Below the pieces are notes generated by a model that searched no databases, had not been told where the DNA came from, and saw nothing but the letters and a program-made list of their open reading frames with translations. From Akkermansiaceae bacterium (GTDB taxonomy: Bacteria > Verrucomicrobiota > Verrucomicrobiia > Verrucomicrobiales > Akkermansiaceae), in assembly GCA_025457805.1 (NCBI GenBank), contig JALOTR010000001.1, positions 1 through 21,690 on the forward strand: a stretch of DNA of 21,690 bases, in the 5' to 3' direction. The translations under genes were made by a program, and so were the position numbers. Positions within the stretch are counted from its first letter, which is position 1; every line of letters starts with the position of its first letter. Of this stretch, positions 1-8,300 are shown in pieces.

Positions 1-557
1 CAAGCGGCGAATTTCAGCAATGTGGCGGTGTATTCCTTATCAGGTCGGATCGGGAAATGGATCTTTGCCTTAGTGCCTTGTTTGATTTTTCCCGCAGTGG
101 CCTGCGGCACAGTGGCGATGAGGTAGATCGTGCTGAGGTCGGCGATTTCCGCGAGGCGGTCGGTGGGTTCGACGGGTGCGCCTAGCGTTGCGTTCACCGC
201 GATGATCGTACCCTTGGCAGGAGCTTTGAGCCAAATGGTAGGCGGTGGGTTGCCGGGTTGGCGGCTTTCCAGCAGGACAAGTTCCTCGTCCTTTTCGACA
301 TAGGTGCCAATCAAGAGATTCGACTCCGCGACCCGCCCCGGAATGCGACTGCTTAGGACCGAGCGGTTTTGTGGGATCGCTTCGGTGCGACCGAGGGCGA
401 AGGTGGTGGTCTCGAAGTCAGTTTCCTCGACCACGACGGTTTCAAGTCCAAGGTTTTTCACGCCTTGTTCGGTCAGGATGACGGGTGGGACCGCCACGGC
501 AGCGAAGGAAATGCAAGGCAGCAAAGCTGCAAATAAGGTGGATGCTATTGATTTCAT
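1..557 (-). CDS. RND efflux periplasmic adaptor (membrane-fusion protein), CzcB/CusB-like, C-terminus cut by window edge
   Basis: This would be the periplasmic adaptor linking an inner-membrane RND pump to the outer-membrane channel encoded just upstream. About 185 N-terminal residues are visible, starting with ATG at 557-555. Residues 1-20 (MKSIASTLFAALLPCISFAA) form a signal peptide. A barrel-sandwich/lipoyl-like segment follows, with the adaptor-type stretches RIPGRV, GTYVEKDEELVLLES and KAPAKGTIIAVN, and then the start of a beta-barrel domain (TDRLAEISDLSTIYLIATVP). Only 19 bp separate it from the stop of the TolC-like gene, so the two are almost certainly co-transcribed. The RND pump gene is expected beyond the left edge but is not visible. 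Metal rather than drug efflux is inferred from the His-rich protein and the two-component system in the same unit; the adaptor alone does not prove the substrate. Confidence 0.85.
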   Translation of the reverse strand, partial: MKSIASTLFAALLPCISFAAVAVPPVILTEQGVKNLGLETVVVEETDFETTTFALGRTEAIPQNRSVLSSRIPGRVAESNLLIGTYVEKDEELVLLESRQPGNPPPTIWLKAPAKGTIIAVNATLGAPVEPTDRLAEIADLSTIYLIATVPQATAGKIKQGTKAKIHFPIRPDKEYTATLLKFAA

Positions 558-562
558 AAGTT

Positions 563-567
563 CTAAC
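563..567 (+). repeat. Spacer copy of the recurrent CTAACA word
   Basis: The spacer between the TolC-like gene and the adaptor gene holds TTCTAACAAA at 561-570. It is one of 24 CTAAC words counted by eye on both strands of the window, and the only one outside a reading frame, apart from one at a stop codon. It matters because codon choice cannot explain it. The full list of positions is given in the findings. It does not resemble a ribosome binding site for the adaptor gene, whose start lies at 557-555 on the minus strand. Confidence 0.5.
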
Positions 568-576
568 AAAGTTGGT

Positions 577-1803
577 TCAAGGTTGAGCGAGCGCGGAGCC
601 ATGCCGCACGCGGGCGAGGTGGAACTCTCGGAGGGCGTCGAGCCGTGCGGCCGAGAGTTGGAGGCGTTTTTCACGGGCTCGAAGGACGGCTTGAATTTCG
701 CCCTGCCCTTTGCGATAGGCGTCCTCGGCGAGTTTGCTTTGCTCGTCGGCAAGAGGCAGCAATGTGTTGTCGATCTCGCCTATCAGGCGCGTCCATTCCG
801 CCATCTCGGCGCGGGCGGCTTCGGCTTCGAGACGGATGCCGCGCCCGAGGGCGATAGCTTCTTTTTCTGTGCGTAACTTCTTGGCTTCGGCCTCTTGGAT
901 TGCCCCTTCGTTCTTGTTCCAGAAAGGCAGAGCGACCTTGAAGCGCAGTCCAATGATCGCTTCATTCTCGTAGCCTTCGGGCGCATCTTCCATGCGCTCA
1001 GCTGCGGCAAATAGCCCGCCTTCCACATCGTCATAGCGGCGGGCTTGTTCGAGTGCCACACCTTGGGCCGCTGCTTGTGCGTTGAGTTTTGCCACTTGAA
1101 AATCCGGTCGTCTCGACGGGTCGGCGGCGATGGTTGGAAGCGACGGACTTGGCAAGGAGCCACTCACGCTGAGCGTCTCGCCCGTACGCATGCCGAGCAG
1201 AGGTTTCAGTTCGCCAACCAGTGCAGTTTCACTGGCGTCGAGTTGACGGATTTCCATGGAAAGTCCAGCGGCTTCCAATTTGGCCTGGCCCGCATCGAGA
1301 GCGGAACCTTCGCCCTTTGCTGCAATTTCCGTGAGGAAATCCGAGAACTCTTTGGAAACACCGATTTGCTCGCGCAGCAGTTCACGGCGCTGGCGGGTGC
1401 CCAGTACCTTGACCACCGCCTCGCGGGCTTTGGCGATGATTTGGCGCTCAACTTCGCGGACCTCGGCTTCGGAGGCTTTCAACTCGGTGAGTGAGACTTC
1501 CTTTTCCAGCTGAAGCCGGTTGGTGACTGGGAACCGTTGGGAAAATCCGATTTCGAGTTTCCCCTCGCGAAAGTTGGAGTTGTGCTCGAAGGAGGTATCG
1601 AGATCCGGATTGGAGAGTCGGCCGGATTGGTTCATGCGCCCGACAGCCTCTTGGATGCGCATTCGCGCAGCCGCAAGACTAGGGTTTTGGGCACGAATTC
1701 GGTCGCCGATGCTGCCGAGCGTGACGACCACGGAAGGTTCCGCGATGAGCGGCTGAGCCATGAAGGCACAGGCCAACAGGGTAAGAAAATGCAATTTGAA
1801 CAT
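577..1803 (-). CDS. TolC-family outer-membrane efflux protein, CzcC/CusC-like
   Basis: This is the outer-membrane channel of a tripartite efflux pump. The chosen start, ATG at 1803-1801, gives 408 residues beginning with a clear signal peptide (MFKLHFLTLLACAFMAQPLIA). An in-frame upstream start at 1926 would add 41 residues with no signal-like character, so I rejected it. The protein has the duplicated helical layout of the OEP family. Long alpha-helical stretches rich in Ala, Glu and Arg alternate with short beta segments such as GKLEIGFSQRFP and IIGLRFKVALPFWNKNEG. The RPDFQVAKLNAQ stretch opening the second half is typical of CzcC-like proteins. The length is normal for the family (about 400-450). 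It follows the His-rich gene by 143 bp and precedes the adaptor by 19 bp, so it probably belongs to the same operon, though a promoter in the 143-bp gap cannot be excluded. Confidence 0.85.
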   Translation of the reverse strand: MFKLHFLTLLACAFMAQPLIAEPSVVVTLGSIGDRIRAQNPSLAAARMRIQEAVGRMNQSGRLSNPDLDTSFEHNSNFREGKLEIGFSQRFPVTNRLQLEKEVSLTELKASEAEVREVERQIIAKAREAVVKVLGTRQRRELLREQIGVSKEFSDFLTEIAAKGEGSALDAGQAKLEAAGLSMEIRQLDASETALVGELKPLLGMRTGETLSVSGSLPSPSLPTIAADPSRRPDFQVAKLNAQAAAQGVALEQARRYDDVEGGLFAAAERMEDAPEGYENEAIIGLRFKVALPFWNKNEGAIQEAEAKKLRTEKEAIALGRGIRLEAEAARAEMAEWTRLIGEIDNTLLPLADEQSKLAEDAYRKGQGEIQAVLRAREKRLQLSAARLDALREFHLARVRHGSALAQP

Positions 1804-1946
1804 GGTGTTATTTGGAGTGATGGCCTTCCCCAACGCGGAGAGTAGGCACGGAATCAGTGAATGGTGTTGAGTTCCCAAGGCAAAAAACGCCTGTGATTGG
1901 GAGTGAACATCGCGCCAACAGGGCACGATGGAGCGTTAAAAAATGC
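1804..1946. other. 143-bp spacer inside the minus-strand efflux operon
   Basis: This spacer separates the His-rich gene (stop at 1947-1949) from the TolC-like gene (start at 1803). It is the only sizeable gap in the five-gene minus-strand unit. I see no clear hairpin followed by a T-run and no convincing -35/-10 pair. The open frame that crosses it (upstream extension of the TolC-like gene to 1926) lacks protein-like features and is treated as non-coding. Confidence 0.4.
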
Positions 1947-2348
1947 TCAGATCAACGGTGGTTTGTCCTCACTGAGGGACGGCCCATCTGGAGCCTTTTC
2001 GGACTCATGTGACACACCCTGAAAAAAAGAGGAGGGAGGTGACAAACGGCACGAGCCATCGAAATCCGCAGACGACGGCAGGCTGTGACTACAGGCCACA
2101 TGGTGGTGATGTTCCTGCGGGCACTGCTTGTCGTGTGAAGAATCATCCGGATGACCGTGATCAGAATGCGAATGACCTCCGCACTCGGGATGATGCAATG
2201 ATTCCAGAACCTCGCAGGGGTCGAGCCCGAGCACACGACCCTGGAGCCCGACCATAATGCCGAGCAGTGCGAACCATGTGAACAACGTTCTCATCAACGG
2301 CCAAACCCTTCGTGCAAATCGGAATCCGATCAAGGAATTTGTTTTCAC
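1947..2348 (-). CDS. Small secreted His/Cys-rich protein, putative periplasmic metal-binding protein
   Basis: I do not recognise a named family. From the GTG at 2348 the protein has 133 residues. Residues 19-41 (MRTLFTWFALLGIMVGLQGR) look like a signal peptide, so the true start could instead be the internal ATG at 2294-2292. The GTG is attractive because it overlaps the kinase stop as GTGA, which favours translational coupling. The mature part is very rich in possible metal ligands: about 13 His and 5 Cys, including HPECGGHSHSDHGHPDD (residues 53-69) and HHHHVACSH (80-88). The C-terminal third is Ser/Pro-rich and acidic. Its position between a two-component system and a TolC/adaptor pair resembles that of small periplasmic metal-binding partners in Cus/Czc-type operons. 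A role as metal scavenger or chaperone is inferred from composition and position only. Confidence 0.7.
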   Translation of the reverse strand: MKTNSLIGFRFARRVWPLMRTLFTWFALLGIMVGLQGRVLGLDPCEVLESLHHPECGGHSHSDHGHPDDSSHDKQCPQEHHHHVACSHSLPSSADFDGSCRLSPPSSFFQGVSHESEKAPDGPSLSEDKPPLI

Positions 2349-3892
2349 TCCGCCTTCGGCAGCGTGATTTTCACCGCGAACCCTCCGCCCTCCGGGAGCG
2401 AGGCGCTGGTTTCACCGCCGCAGGCTTCGATGGCGGTGCGGACGATGGCGAGGCCCAGACCGCTGCCACCAGTGTCGCGACTGCGGGAACGATCGATGCG
2501 ATAGAAGGGCTCGAAAATGCGTGCGAGTTCCTCGGGAGGCACGCCGGGGCCGTTGTCACTTACGGTGATCTGGACGGCGCGCGCGTCCTCCTCCGCCCCA
2601 ATGACCACCTTGGGCCGGGGGCCTGCGTGAATGGACGCATTGCGCACCAAGTTGCCGATGGCGCGGCCTAACAGGGTGGGATCACTCCACACACCAAGGC
2701 CATCCGGGATCTTCAACTCGGCCTCAACATCGGCCGACTCACGCGTGAGCACTTGTTGCACGAGCGGTGCGAGTTCGAAAGTCTGCCGAGCAGGAGCCCG
2801 ATTCCCTGCTTTGGAAAACGCGAGGATTTCATTCACCAGCGCTGCAAGCTCCGCCGTGTCGGCTTCGATGGAAGCGAGGGCATCGTTGTCCGCACCTTGA
2901 AGTTTCATTTCCATGATACCAAGACCGGTGCGGATGCGGGCGAGCGGAGCACATAACTCGTGGGCGGCATCGCCGAGGAACCGCTTCTGGCCGGAAACCA
3001 GATGATCGAGCCGGTCGGCCATCGTCTCGATCGCGCGGCCGAGTTTGCCGAGTTCATCGTTTCCGCGTGACGGGATGTTTACTTGGAAACGGCCGGATGC
3101 GATATCATCGGTGGCGCTAGTAAGTCGGCGCACATATCTCGTGATTCCCCAGACAAAGGGAGTCCAGAACGCAATGCTGAGTGACAGAACCGCCAAGCCA
3201 CCCAGAAGCCATGGTTTGTAATCAAAAAACATCCCTGAGCCATCCAAACGATCGGATCTCACCAACAACATCACCGCCCGGCCCGGCATGCCCCGGACAG
3301 GCGGCAAATGAAGCAGCACGCCAGCCCAATATCCGCCACCATCACCGGCCCGCATCAGAAACGCCGGTTTGCTCTTGGGGGAATACAACGGATTCTCCGG
3401 AAACTCCAGCCGCTCCAGTTCTTCCTCAATGGGTGGTGGCCCCAACCCACCGTCTTCTTCCCCTGGTCTAGGAGGCCGTCTTTCCCTGCCCATGCCCAAC
3501 CCATCGCGGCCACGGCCACGCCCCGGCGGCCCTGCCGGATTGCGGGCTGGCGGCATGGCTGCGCGTGCGCGTTCCATGACTTTCGGCGGCACTTCCATTT
3601 CTGTGAGATCATCACCTGCCCCGCCAAGCACCCCGGCGGTGACCTTGCGCGACTGTGCAATCGGAGCAATCACCTCCGCCCAATCGCGAGGTGGCACCTT
3701 GACCATCGCAAGCGACACTTCATCACCAAAATCCATCAACCTCTCCCCCGCCGATCCCACGATCAACGAATCCAGCCCCATCCCCAACTGCCATCGCACA
3801 AACAGGAAAAATGAAAACGCCAGGATGAGCAAATGCAGCATCAGCCATGCAAGCACCTTGGCCAAGAGCGGAAATGGTGGCCCGCTTTTCAT
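2345..3892 (-). CDS. Membrane sensor histidine kinase (HAMP, HisKA, HATPase_c), Cpx-like
   Basis: This is the sensor kinase of a two-component system, 515 residues. A transmembrane helix (about 10-33) precedes a periplasmic sensor region (about 35-225). A second helix (about 227-250), a HAMP linker (about 251-300), a HisKA domain with phospho-acceptor His311 in HELCAPLARI, and an ATPase domain follow. The ATPase has its N-box around Asn414/Asn418, the G1 box DNGPG at 446-450 and the G2 box GGSGLGLAIV at 475-484. The HELCxPLAR form of the H-box recalls the CpxA-like branch. The periplasmic region is odd: residues 115-155 are almost entirely Gly, Pro, Arg and Glu, so probably disordered. The start ATG overlaps the regulator stop (ATGA), showing coupled translation. 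The signal is not evident; the downstream efflux genes suggest metal ions or envelope stress. Confidence 0.92.
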   Translation of the reverse strand: MKSGPPFPLLAKVLAWLMLHLLILAFSFFLFVRWQLGMGLDSLIVGSAGERLMDFGDEVSLAMVKVPPRDWAEVIAPIAQSRKVTAGVLGGAGDDLTEMEVPPKVMERARAAMPPARNPAGPPGRGRGRDGLGMGRERRPPRPGEEDGGLGPPPIEEELERLEFPENPLYSPKSKPAFLMRAGDGGGYWAGVLLHLPPVRGMPGRAVMLLVRSDRLDGSGMFFDYKPWLLGGLAVLSLSIAFWTPFVWGITRYVRRLTSATDDIASGRFQVNIPSRGNDELGKLGRAIETMADRLDHLVSGQKRFLGDAAHELCAPLARIRTGLGIMEMKLQGADNDALASIEADTAELAALVNEILAFSKAGNRAPARQTFELAPLVQQVLTRESADVEAELKIPDGLGVWSDPTLLGRAIGNLVRNASIHAGPRPKVVIGAEEDARAVQITVSDNGPGVPPEELARIFEPFYRIDRSRSRDTGGSGLGLAIVRTAIEACGGETSASLPEGGGFAVKITLPKAE

Positions 3893-4617
3893 GAGTCGGG
3901 ATGCGGGCTGTCAGGCTCGTGCAAAGTATAACCAATGCCACGGATGGTGCGAATGAAACGTGGATTTTTCGCATCATCGCCCAGCTTCTTGCGCAAAGAC
4001 GAGACATGCACATCAATGGATCGATCAAACACATCGAAGCGCCGGTCGGACACTTCCTCGATGAGCCGCTCACGGCTTTTCACGCGGCCTTTGGCCTTGA
4101 TCAAGGAAGCGAGGATGGCAAACTCCAGGGTTGTTAGGTCCAATGGCCGGTCATCGAGAATCACGGTGTGGGTGTCCTCGCAAAGCCGCAGTGGTCCGGC
4201 CACGATTTCCCTGACCGATGGCGATGCCGCCTCATCGCGAGTGCGGCTCCGGCGGGTGACCGCCCTCAAGCGGGCAAGCAGCTCGCGTGAGGAAAAAGTT
4301 TTCGGCAAATAATCATCCGCACCAATCTCAAGTCCCACAATCCTATCCGCCTCGTCACCCAGCGCGGTGAGCATCAGCACGGGCACATCGGATTTCTTGC
4401 GCAACTCCTTGAGCACGGCGAAGCCATCCATGCCCGGCATCATCACATCGAGAATCACCGCCTGATAAGGATTGGCCAACGCCGCCTCCAATCCGTCCGG
4501 GCCCGTGTGACGGAGTTCGACGTCATAACCCATCGGCGTGAGGTAATCGCGGATCAGTCCCGCCAACTTGCGGTCGTCATCCACGACGAGGAGTTTGGGG
4601 TTTCCTTGGGTTTCCAT
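3889..4617 (-). CDS. OmpR/PhoB-family response regulator
   Basis: This is the transcriptional regulator paired with the adjacent kinase. I chose ATG at 4617-4615 (242 residues) because the receiver begins a few residues later (KLLVVDDD). The longer frame from 4659 adds 14 residues without homology-like character. Receiver residues are present: acidic pocket Asp13-Asp14, phospho-acceptor Asp57 (VILDVMMPGMDG), Thr84 and Lys106. The C-terminal winged helix shows the usual end of the family: DVHVSSLRKKLGDD, then FIRTIRGIGYTL. It is the first gene of the minus-strand unit, overlapping the kinase by 4 bp. It probably controls its own operon and perhaps the divergent EF-hand gene through the repeat at 4664-4680. 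The pair resembles CpxRA/CusRS-type systems, but the sequence does not settle which signal is sensed. Confidence 0.93.
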   Translation of the reverse strand: METQGNPKLLVVDDDRKLAGLIRDYLTPMGYDVELRHTGPDGLEAALANPYQAVILDVMMPGMDGFAVLKELRKKSDVPVLMLTALGDEADRIVGLEIGADDYLPKTFSSRELLARLRAVTRRSRTRDEAASPSVREIVAGPLRLCEDTHTVILDDRPLDLTTLEFAILASLIKAKGRVKSRERLIEEVSDRRFDVFDRSIDVHVSSLRKKLGDDAKNPRFIRTIRGIGYTLHEPDSPHPDS

Positions 4618-4663
4618 TCGACACCGCTTGCTTAGCAGGACGGAAGCGGCTTGGCCCACAGCT

Positions 4664-4680
4664 TTTACACAAACTTAACA
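4664..4680. promoter_or_regulatory. Candidate response-regulator binding site (direct repeat TTTACA-N5-TTAACA)
   Basis: Two hexamers, TTTACA (4664-4669) and TTAACA (4675-4680), differ at one base and lie 11 bp apart centre to centre in the same orientation. OmpR/PhoB-family regulators commonly bind such 11-bp-spaced direct repeats as head-to-tail dimers. The site lies in the only intergenic region shared by the regulator gene (start at 4617) and the divergent EF-hand gene (start at 4759). It is within an AT-rich patch (4661-4687) that stands out from the GC-rich surroundings. Use as an autoregulatory operator is inferred; only two half-sites are visible. Confidence 0.4.
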
Positions 4681-4758
4681 TTTTTATGCCCGCCTCCACA
4701 CACGCCGCTCACAATTTCCGGTTTCCATCAGCTCGTTCCTGTTCCGTCCGAAGCCATC

Positions 4759-5235
4759 ATGAATGCCAAATCCCTCCTCTTGTTCCTGCCGCTCCTCACT
4801 GCCGCCGCCGCCCAACCACCCGATGTCGGTGGTCCCCCGCCGCACCGTCCGCCACCACCGTGGAGGGTGCTGGACGCTGACAGGGATGGTGTGATTTCCG
4901 CCGAGGAAATCGAAGCCGCCGCCGCCACCTTGAAATCACTCGACCACAATCGCGATGGTCAATTGACCCGGACGGAACTCCACCCGCCGCCTCCACCGCG
5001 ATTCGAAGAAGATGGGGAAAACGAAATGCCGCTGCCTCCACCACCTCCGCCGGCCCCTCCAGTGATCCACGTGTTGGACGCCGATCACGATGGATCCATC
5101 TCGGCCGAGGAAATGAGAAAATCCGCCCAAGCGCTTGCCACCTTGGACAAGAACCACGACGGCATCCTCTCAACCCGTGAGCTCCACCCACACGGGCCGC
5201 CGCCCCACTCCGACCAGCCTCCCTCGGAGGATTGA
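4759..5235 (+). CDS. Secreted Pro-rich protein with four EF-hand calcium-binding loops
   Basis: The protein has 158 residues from ATG at 4759. That start gives a clean signal peptide (MNAKSLLLFLPLLTAAAAQ); an upstream in-frame start at 4651 would place extra residues before it. Four canonical EF-hand loops are visible as two pairs: DADRDGVISAEE and DHNRDGQLTRTE, then DADHDGSISAEE and DKNHDGILSTRE. Calcium ligands are at loop positions 1, 3, 5 and 12. The pairs are separated by Pro-rich linkers (PPPPPPPAPP), and further Pro/His-rich stretches occur at both ends. It therefore probably binds calcium in the periplasm or outside the cell. It is divergent from the regulator/kinase pair and shares the intergenic region, a position like that of cpxP next to cpxRA. 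A regulatory or envelope-stress role is inferred from position only. It ends with its own terminator. Confidence 0.85.
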   Translation: MNAKSLLLFLPLLTAAAAQPPDVGGPPPHRPPPPWRVLDADRDGVISAEEIEAAAATLKSLDHNRDGQLTRTELHPPPPPRFEEDGENEMPLPPPPPPAPPVIHVLDADHDGSISAEEMRKSAQALATLDKNHDGILSTRELHPHGPPPHSDQPPSED

Positions 5236-5253
5236 ACGAAGCCCAAAACCTCC

Positions 5254-5291
5254 GCCGCCCCGCTCTCCGCGAGCCGGGTCGGCATTTTTTT
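5254..5291 (+). terminator. Rho-independent terminator of the EF-hand gene
   Basis: An interrupted stem is followed by a T-run 18 bases after the EF-hand stop. GCCG (5254-5257) pairs with CGGC (5280-5283), CCCG (5259-5262) with CGGG (5275-5278), and CTC (5263-5265) with GAG (5271-5273). There is one C/T mismatch and one bulged C, and the loop is TCCGC. Seven T follow after one A (5285-5291). It separates the EF-hand gene from the fusion protein gene starting at 5390, so that gene should have its own promoter. Confidence 0.75.
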
Positions 5292-5312
5292 GGGGGACGC
5301 TTTGTGTCCCCA
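5290..5312. repeat. Inverted repeat downstream of the terminator
   Basis: TTGGGGGAC (5290-5298) can pair with GTCCCCAA (5305-5312) around a short loop, with one bulged G. It begins at the end of the T-run of the preceding terminator. It is followed by TTTGCGG rather than a T-run, so it does not look like a plus-strand terminator. It may lie in the 5' leader of the gene at 5390, or it may be a mobile-repeat remnant. Its function is unknown. Confidence 0.45.
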
Positions 5313-5389
5313 ATTTGCGGAAACTGCAAAACAGTCTTCCAGAAGCCGTATGTGTTCGGGTTGATTTGCAACGTCGACTCCCAAACCCC

Positions 5390-8300
5390 ATGAACCCGCG
5401 CCGCGCTCTCTTCCTCGCTCTCTGCATCCTGCCAGGTTTTTCCCCACTCACCGCCGCCGAACCCGCGCAAGAACCCCGCCGTTTGGAAGTGCTCTTCCTC
5501 GGTGACGACCGCGGCCACAAACCCATCGAGCGCTACCGCGTCCTCAAGCAAGCCCTCGGTCCGCAAGGCTTCAATCTCACCTTCGTCGAGGACCTCGCGC
5601 AAATGAAGCGCGCCAACCTGGATCGTTACGACGCCCTCATCGTTTATGCCAATCATGAGCAGGACAAGGTGCCCAACGATATCATTCCTTGGGTGCGCGA
5701 TGGCGGTGCCTTGGTGGCCTTGCACTCGGCATGTGGAAATTTCCATCCCTCCAAAGAATGGTTCGACCTCGTTGGTGGACGTTTTGCCAGCCATGAAGGA
5801 CATGTCTTCAGTCCGCGCACCGTGGACAAAGAGCATCCCATCACCAAGGACCTTCCACCCTTGAAATCCTGGGATGAAACCTATCAACACCGCGATCTCA
5901 CCGCAGACCGCCACCTGCTGCAAGTGCGGGATCCCATCAACAAGGATGAAACCGAGCCAGAGCCATGGACATGGACGCGCAATGAGGGCAAAGGCCGCGT
6001 TTTCTATACTGCCAGCGGGCATGACCTGCGGTGTTGGAATGAAGAAGCCTATCAGATTCTCGTGAAGCGCGGCATCCTTTGGACCATCGGTGAGGAACGG
6101 GCGGCGATGTTTTCCAAATATCAACTCCCGCCGCTTGAGATCGAGATTCCCCAAGTGGAAAACCGCGCCCATCCGGAGATCCCGATGATGCCATTGCAGA
6201 AACCACTATCTCCCTCTCACAGCGCCGCCCACACCCAAGTGCCCGTCGGCACCAAGCTGGTCCTCTTCGCCAGCGAACCGATGGTCGTGAATCCGATTTC
6301 CATCGATTGGGACGAACGCGGCCGTGCCTGGGTGGTGGAGAGTTTTGGTTATCCCAACGACGTGCCTTCCGAGCCCGGCACTGGCCAGGACCGCATCAAG
6401 ATCCTCGAAGACACCGATGGTGATGGAGCTGCCGACAAGATGACCGTGTTTGCCGAAGGGCTGCGCCATTGCACCACCACCGTCTTCAGTGGAGATGGAG
6501 TCATTGCCACCGATGGGCGCGATATCGTTTATCTAACAGACACGAATGGTGATGGGAAATCGGACGAACGCAAGGTGCTCGCCACCGGCCTCAACATCCA
6601 CGACACCCATGCCTCCACCTCGCAATTCCTCTACGGCCTCGACAACTGGATCCATGCCACCGTCGGCTACAGCGGAGTGGACATGAAAATCAGCGGCAAG
6701 CCCGTGAAGTTCGGCTCCGGCGTGTTCCGCTTCACGCCCGACCTCAGCAAACTCGAACTCCTCCAAGCCACCACCAACAACACCTGGGGTCTTGGTTTCA
6801 CCGAAGAGGGAGATATCACCGGCTCCACCGCCAATAACAATCCCTCGTGGATCATGGCCATTCCCGCCTCGGCATACGAGGGCAGTGGAATCGAACAACT
6901 GCGCACCCCGCGCATCGATGCCTCCACTGTTATCTATCCAAATACCCGCGATGTTACCCAGGTGGATCAGATCGATCGCTTCACCGCCGCGGCCGGCCAC
7001 CAATTTCTAACAGACACCGTGATGCGCGATCTTTTCCCCGGCCGCACCGCCATGGTCTGCGAACCTACCGGTCACATCGTGGCCAGCGGAAAAGTGGATG
7101 ACCACGGTGCCCTGCTCCGCACCGACCTCCGCGGCAACAACCTGTTCGCCAGCGCCGATGCATGGTCCGCTCCCGTCGCCGCTCGTGTCGGTCCCGATGG
7201 TGCGGTGTGGGTGGCGGATTGGTATAACCCGATCGTCCAGCACAATGTGGTGTTCCGTTATTACAATGCCGCCCGCGGTTATGATCAACCCCACAGCCCC
7301 TATCACACCGGAGCCAAGGGTCCCGGCAAGGGAAATGCCTATGAAACTCCCCTGCGCGATCGCAAGCATGGCCGCATTTGGCGCATCGTTCCGAAAGACA
7401 AACCCGTACGCAAAGAGCCCACGCTCGATCGCAGCAAGCCGCAATCGCTCATCGCTGGATTGTCTTCGCCCTCCCAACTCATCCGCCTCCATGCCCAGCG
7501 ACTCATCGTCGAGCGCGGCGGCACGGATCTGATTCCCGCACTTGCATCCCTCGTGGCTGGTTCGGCCGCGCCGGATGGCATCGAGTCTCCCCTCACCGCC
7601 ATCCATGCCATCCACACCCTTGCAGGACTCGGCATCGAAAAGGACCTGATCCGCACCACTCTAACAGACGCGCTGGTTTCCCAACATCCCCTCATCCGCC
7701 GCCACGCCATGCAGGCCCTGGGTGCGGATCACCCGTCCGTCATCGCCGCCTTGCCCGGCCTCCTCCTGACATCGGCCAAACAACCGCGCGAGTTGCTCAT
7801 GGTTCTCACCACCATCGCCCAAGGCCAGCCGAACCAACCTGTCGCTGATGCCTTGTGGAAATGGGTTTCAGGTTCCCAGAAGCCCGATGGAGTTCTGCAA
7901 CAAGCCGCCCAACTCGCCATGCGCCGCCAATCGATTGCCTTGCTCAGCACCGACCTCAGCGCCATCCCGGCAGGCGAAGTGAAGTTATGGCATGAAAAGG
8001 AAATCGTTGAAATCATCCAACGCAGCGCGGCCGGTCCATTGCGCCCGGCACTCACCGCCATCGCGGCCAGCGCTCCGGCCGGTTTGAAATCCCACATCGA
8101 AAAAGCCCTCAGTGCCGCCCCCAGCACCCCCGCCGCTCCCGAAGCATTGCCTGCCCATCTTGCCGCCGGGCATGATGCCTACATGAAAGCCTGCATCGAG
8201 TGCCACCAGGCCAATGGCCAAGGCGTGCCGGACACTTTCCCGCCGCTCGCCGGCTCCGAATGGGTCACCGGCGACCGCCAACGCATGCTGCGCATCCTGC

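Noticed and set aside
304..876. 190-codon open frame on the plus strand at the left end
   Set aside because: It lies antisense to the adaptor and TolC-like genes, and the translation looks like a frame shadow.
5135..5389. Upstream extension of the fusion protein
   Set aside because: It overlaps the EF-hand gene and its terminator in another frame, and it would bury the signal peptide that starts at 5390.
4796..6172. 458-codon open frame on the minus strand
   Set aside because: It runs antisense to both the EF-hand gene and the fusion-protein gene, whose signal peptides and motifs are clear. Its translation shows no domain-like pattern and crosses a terminator.
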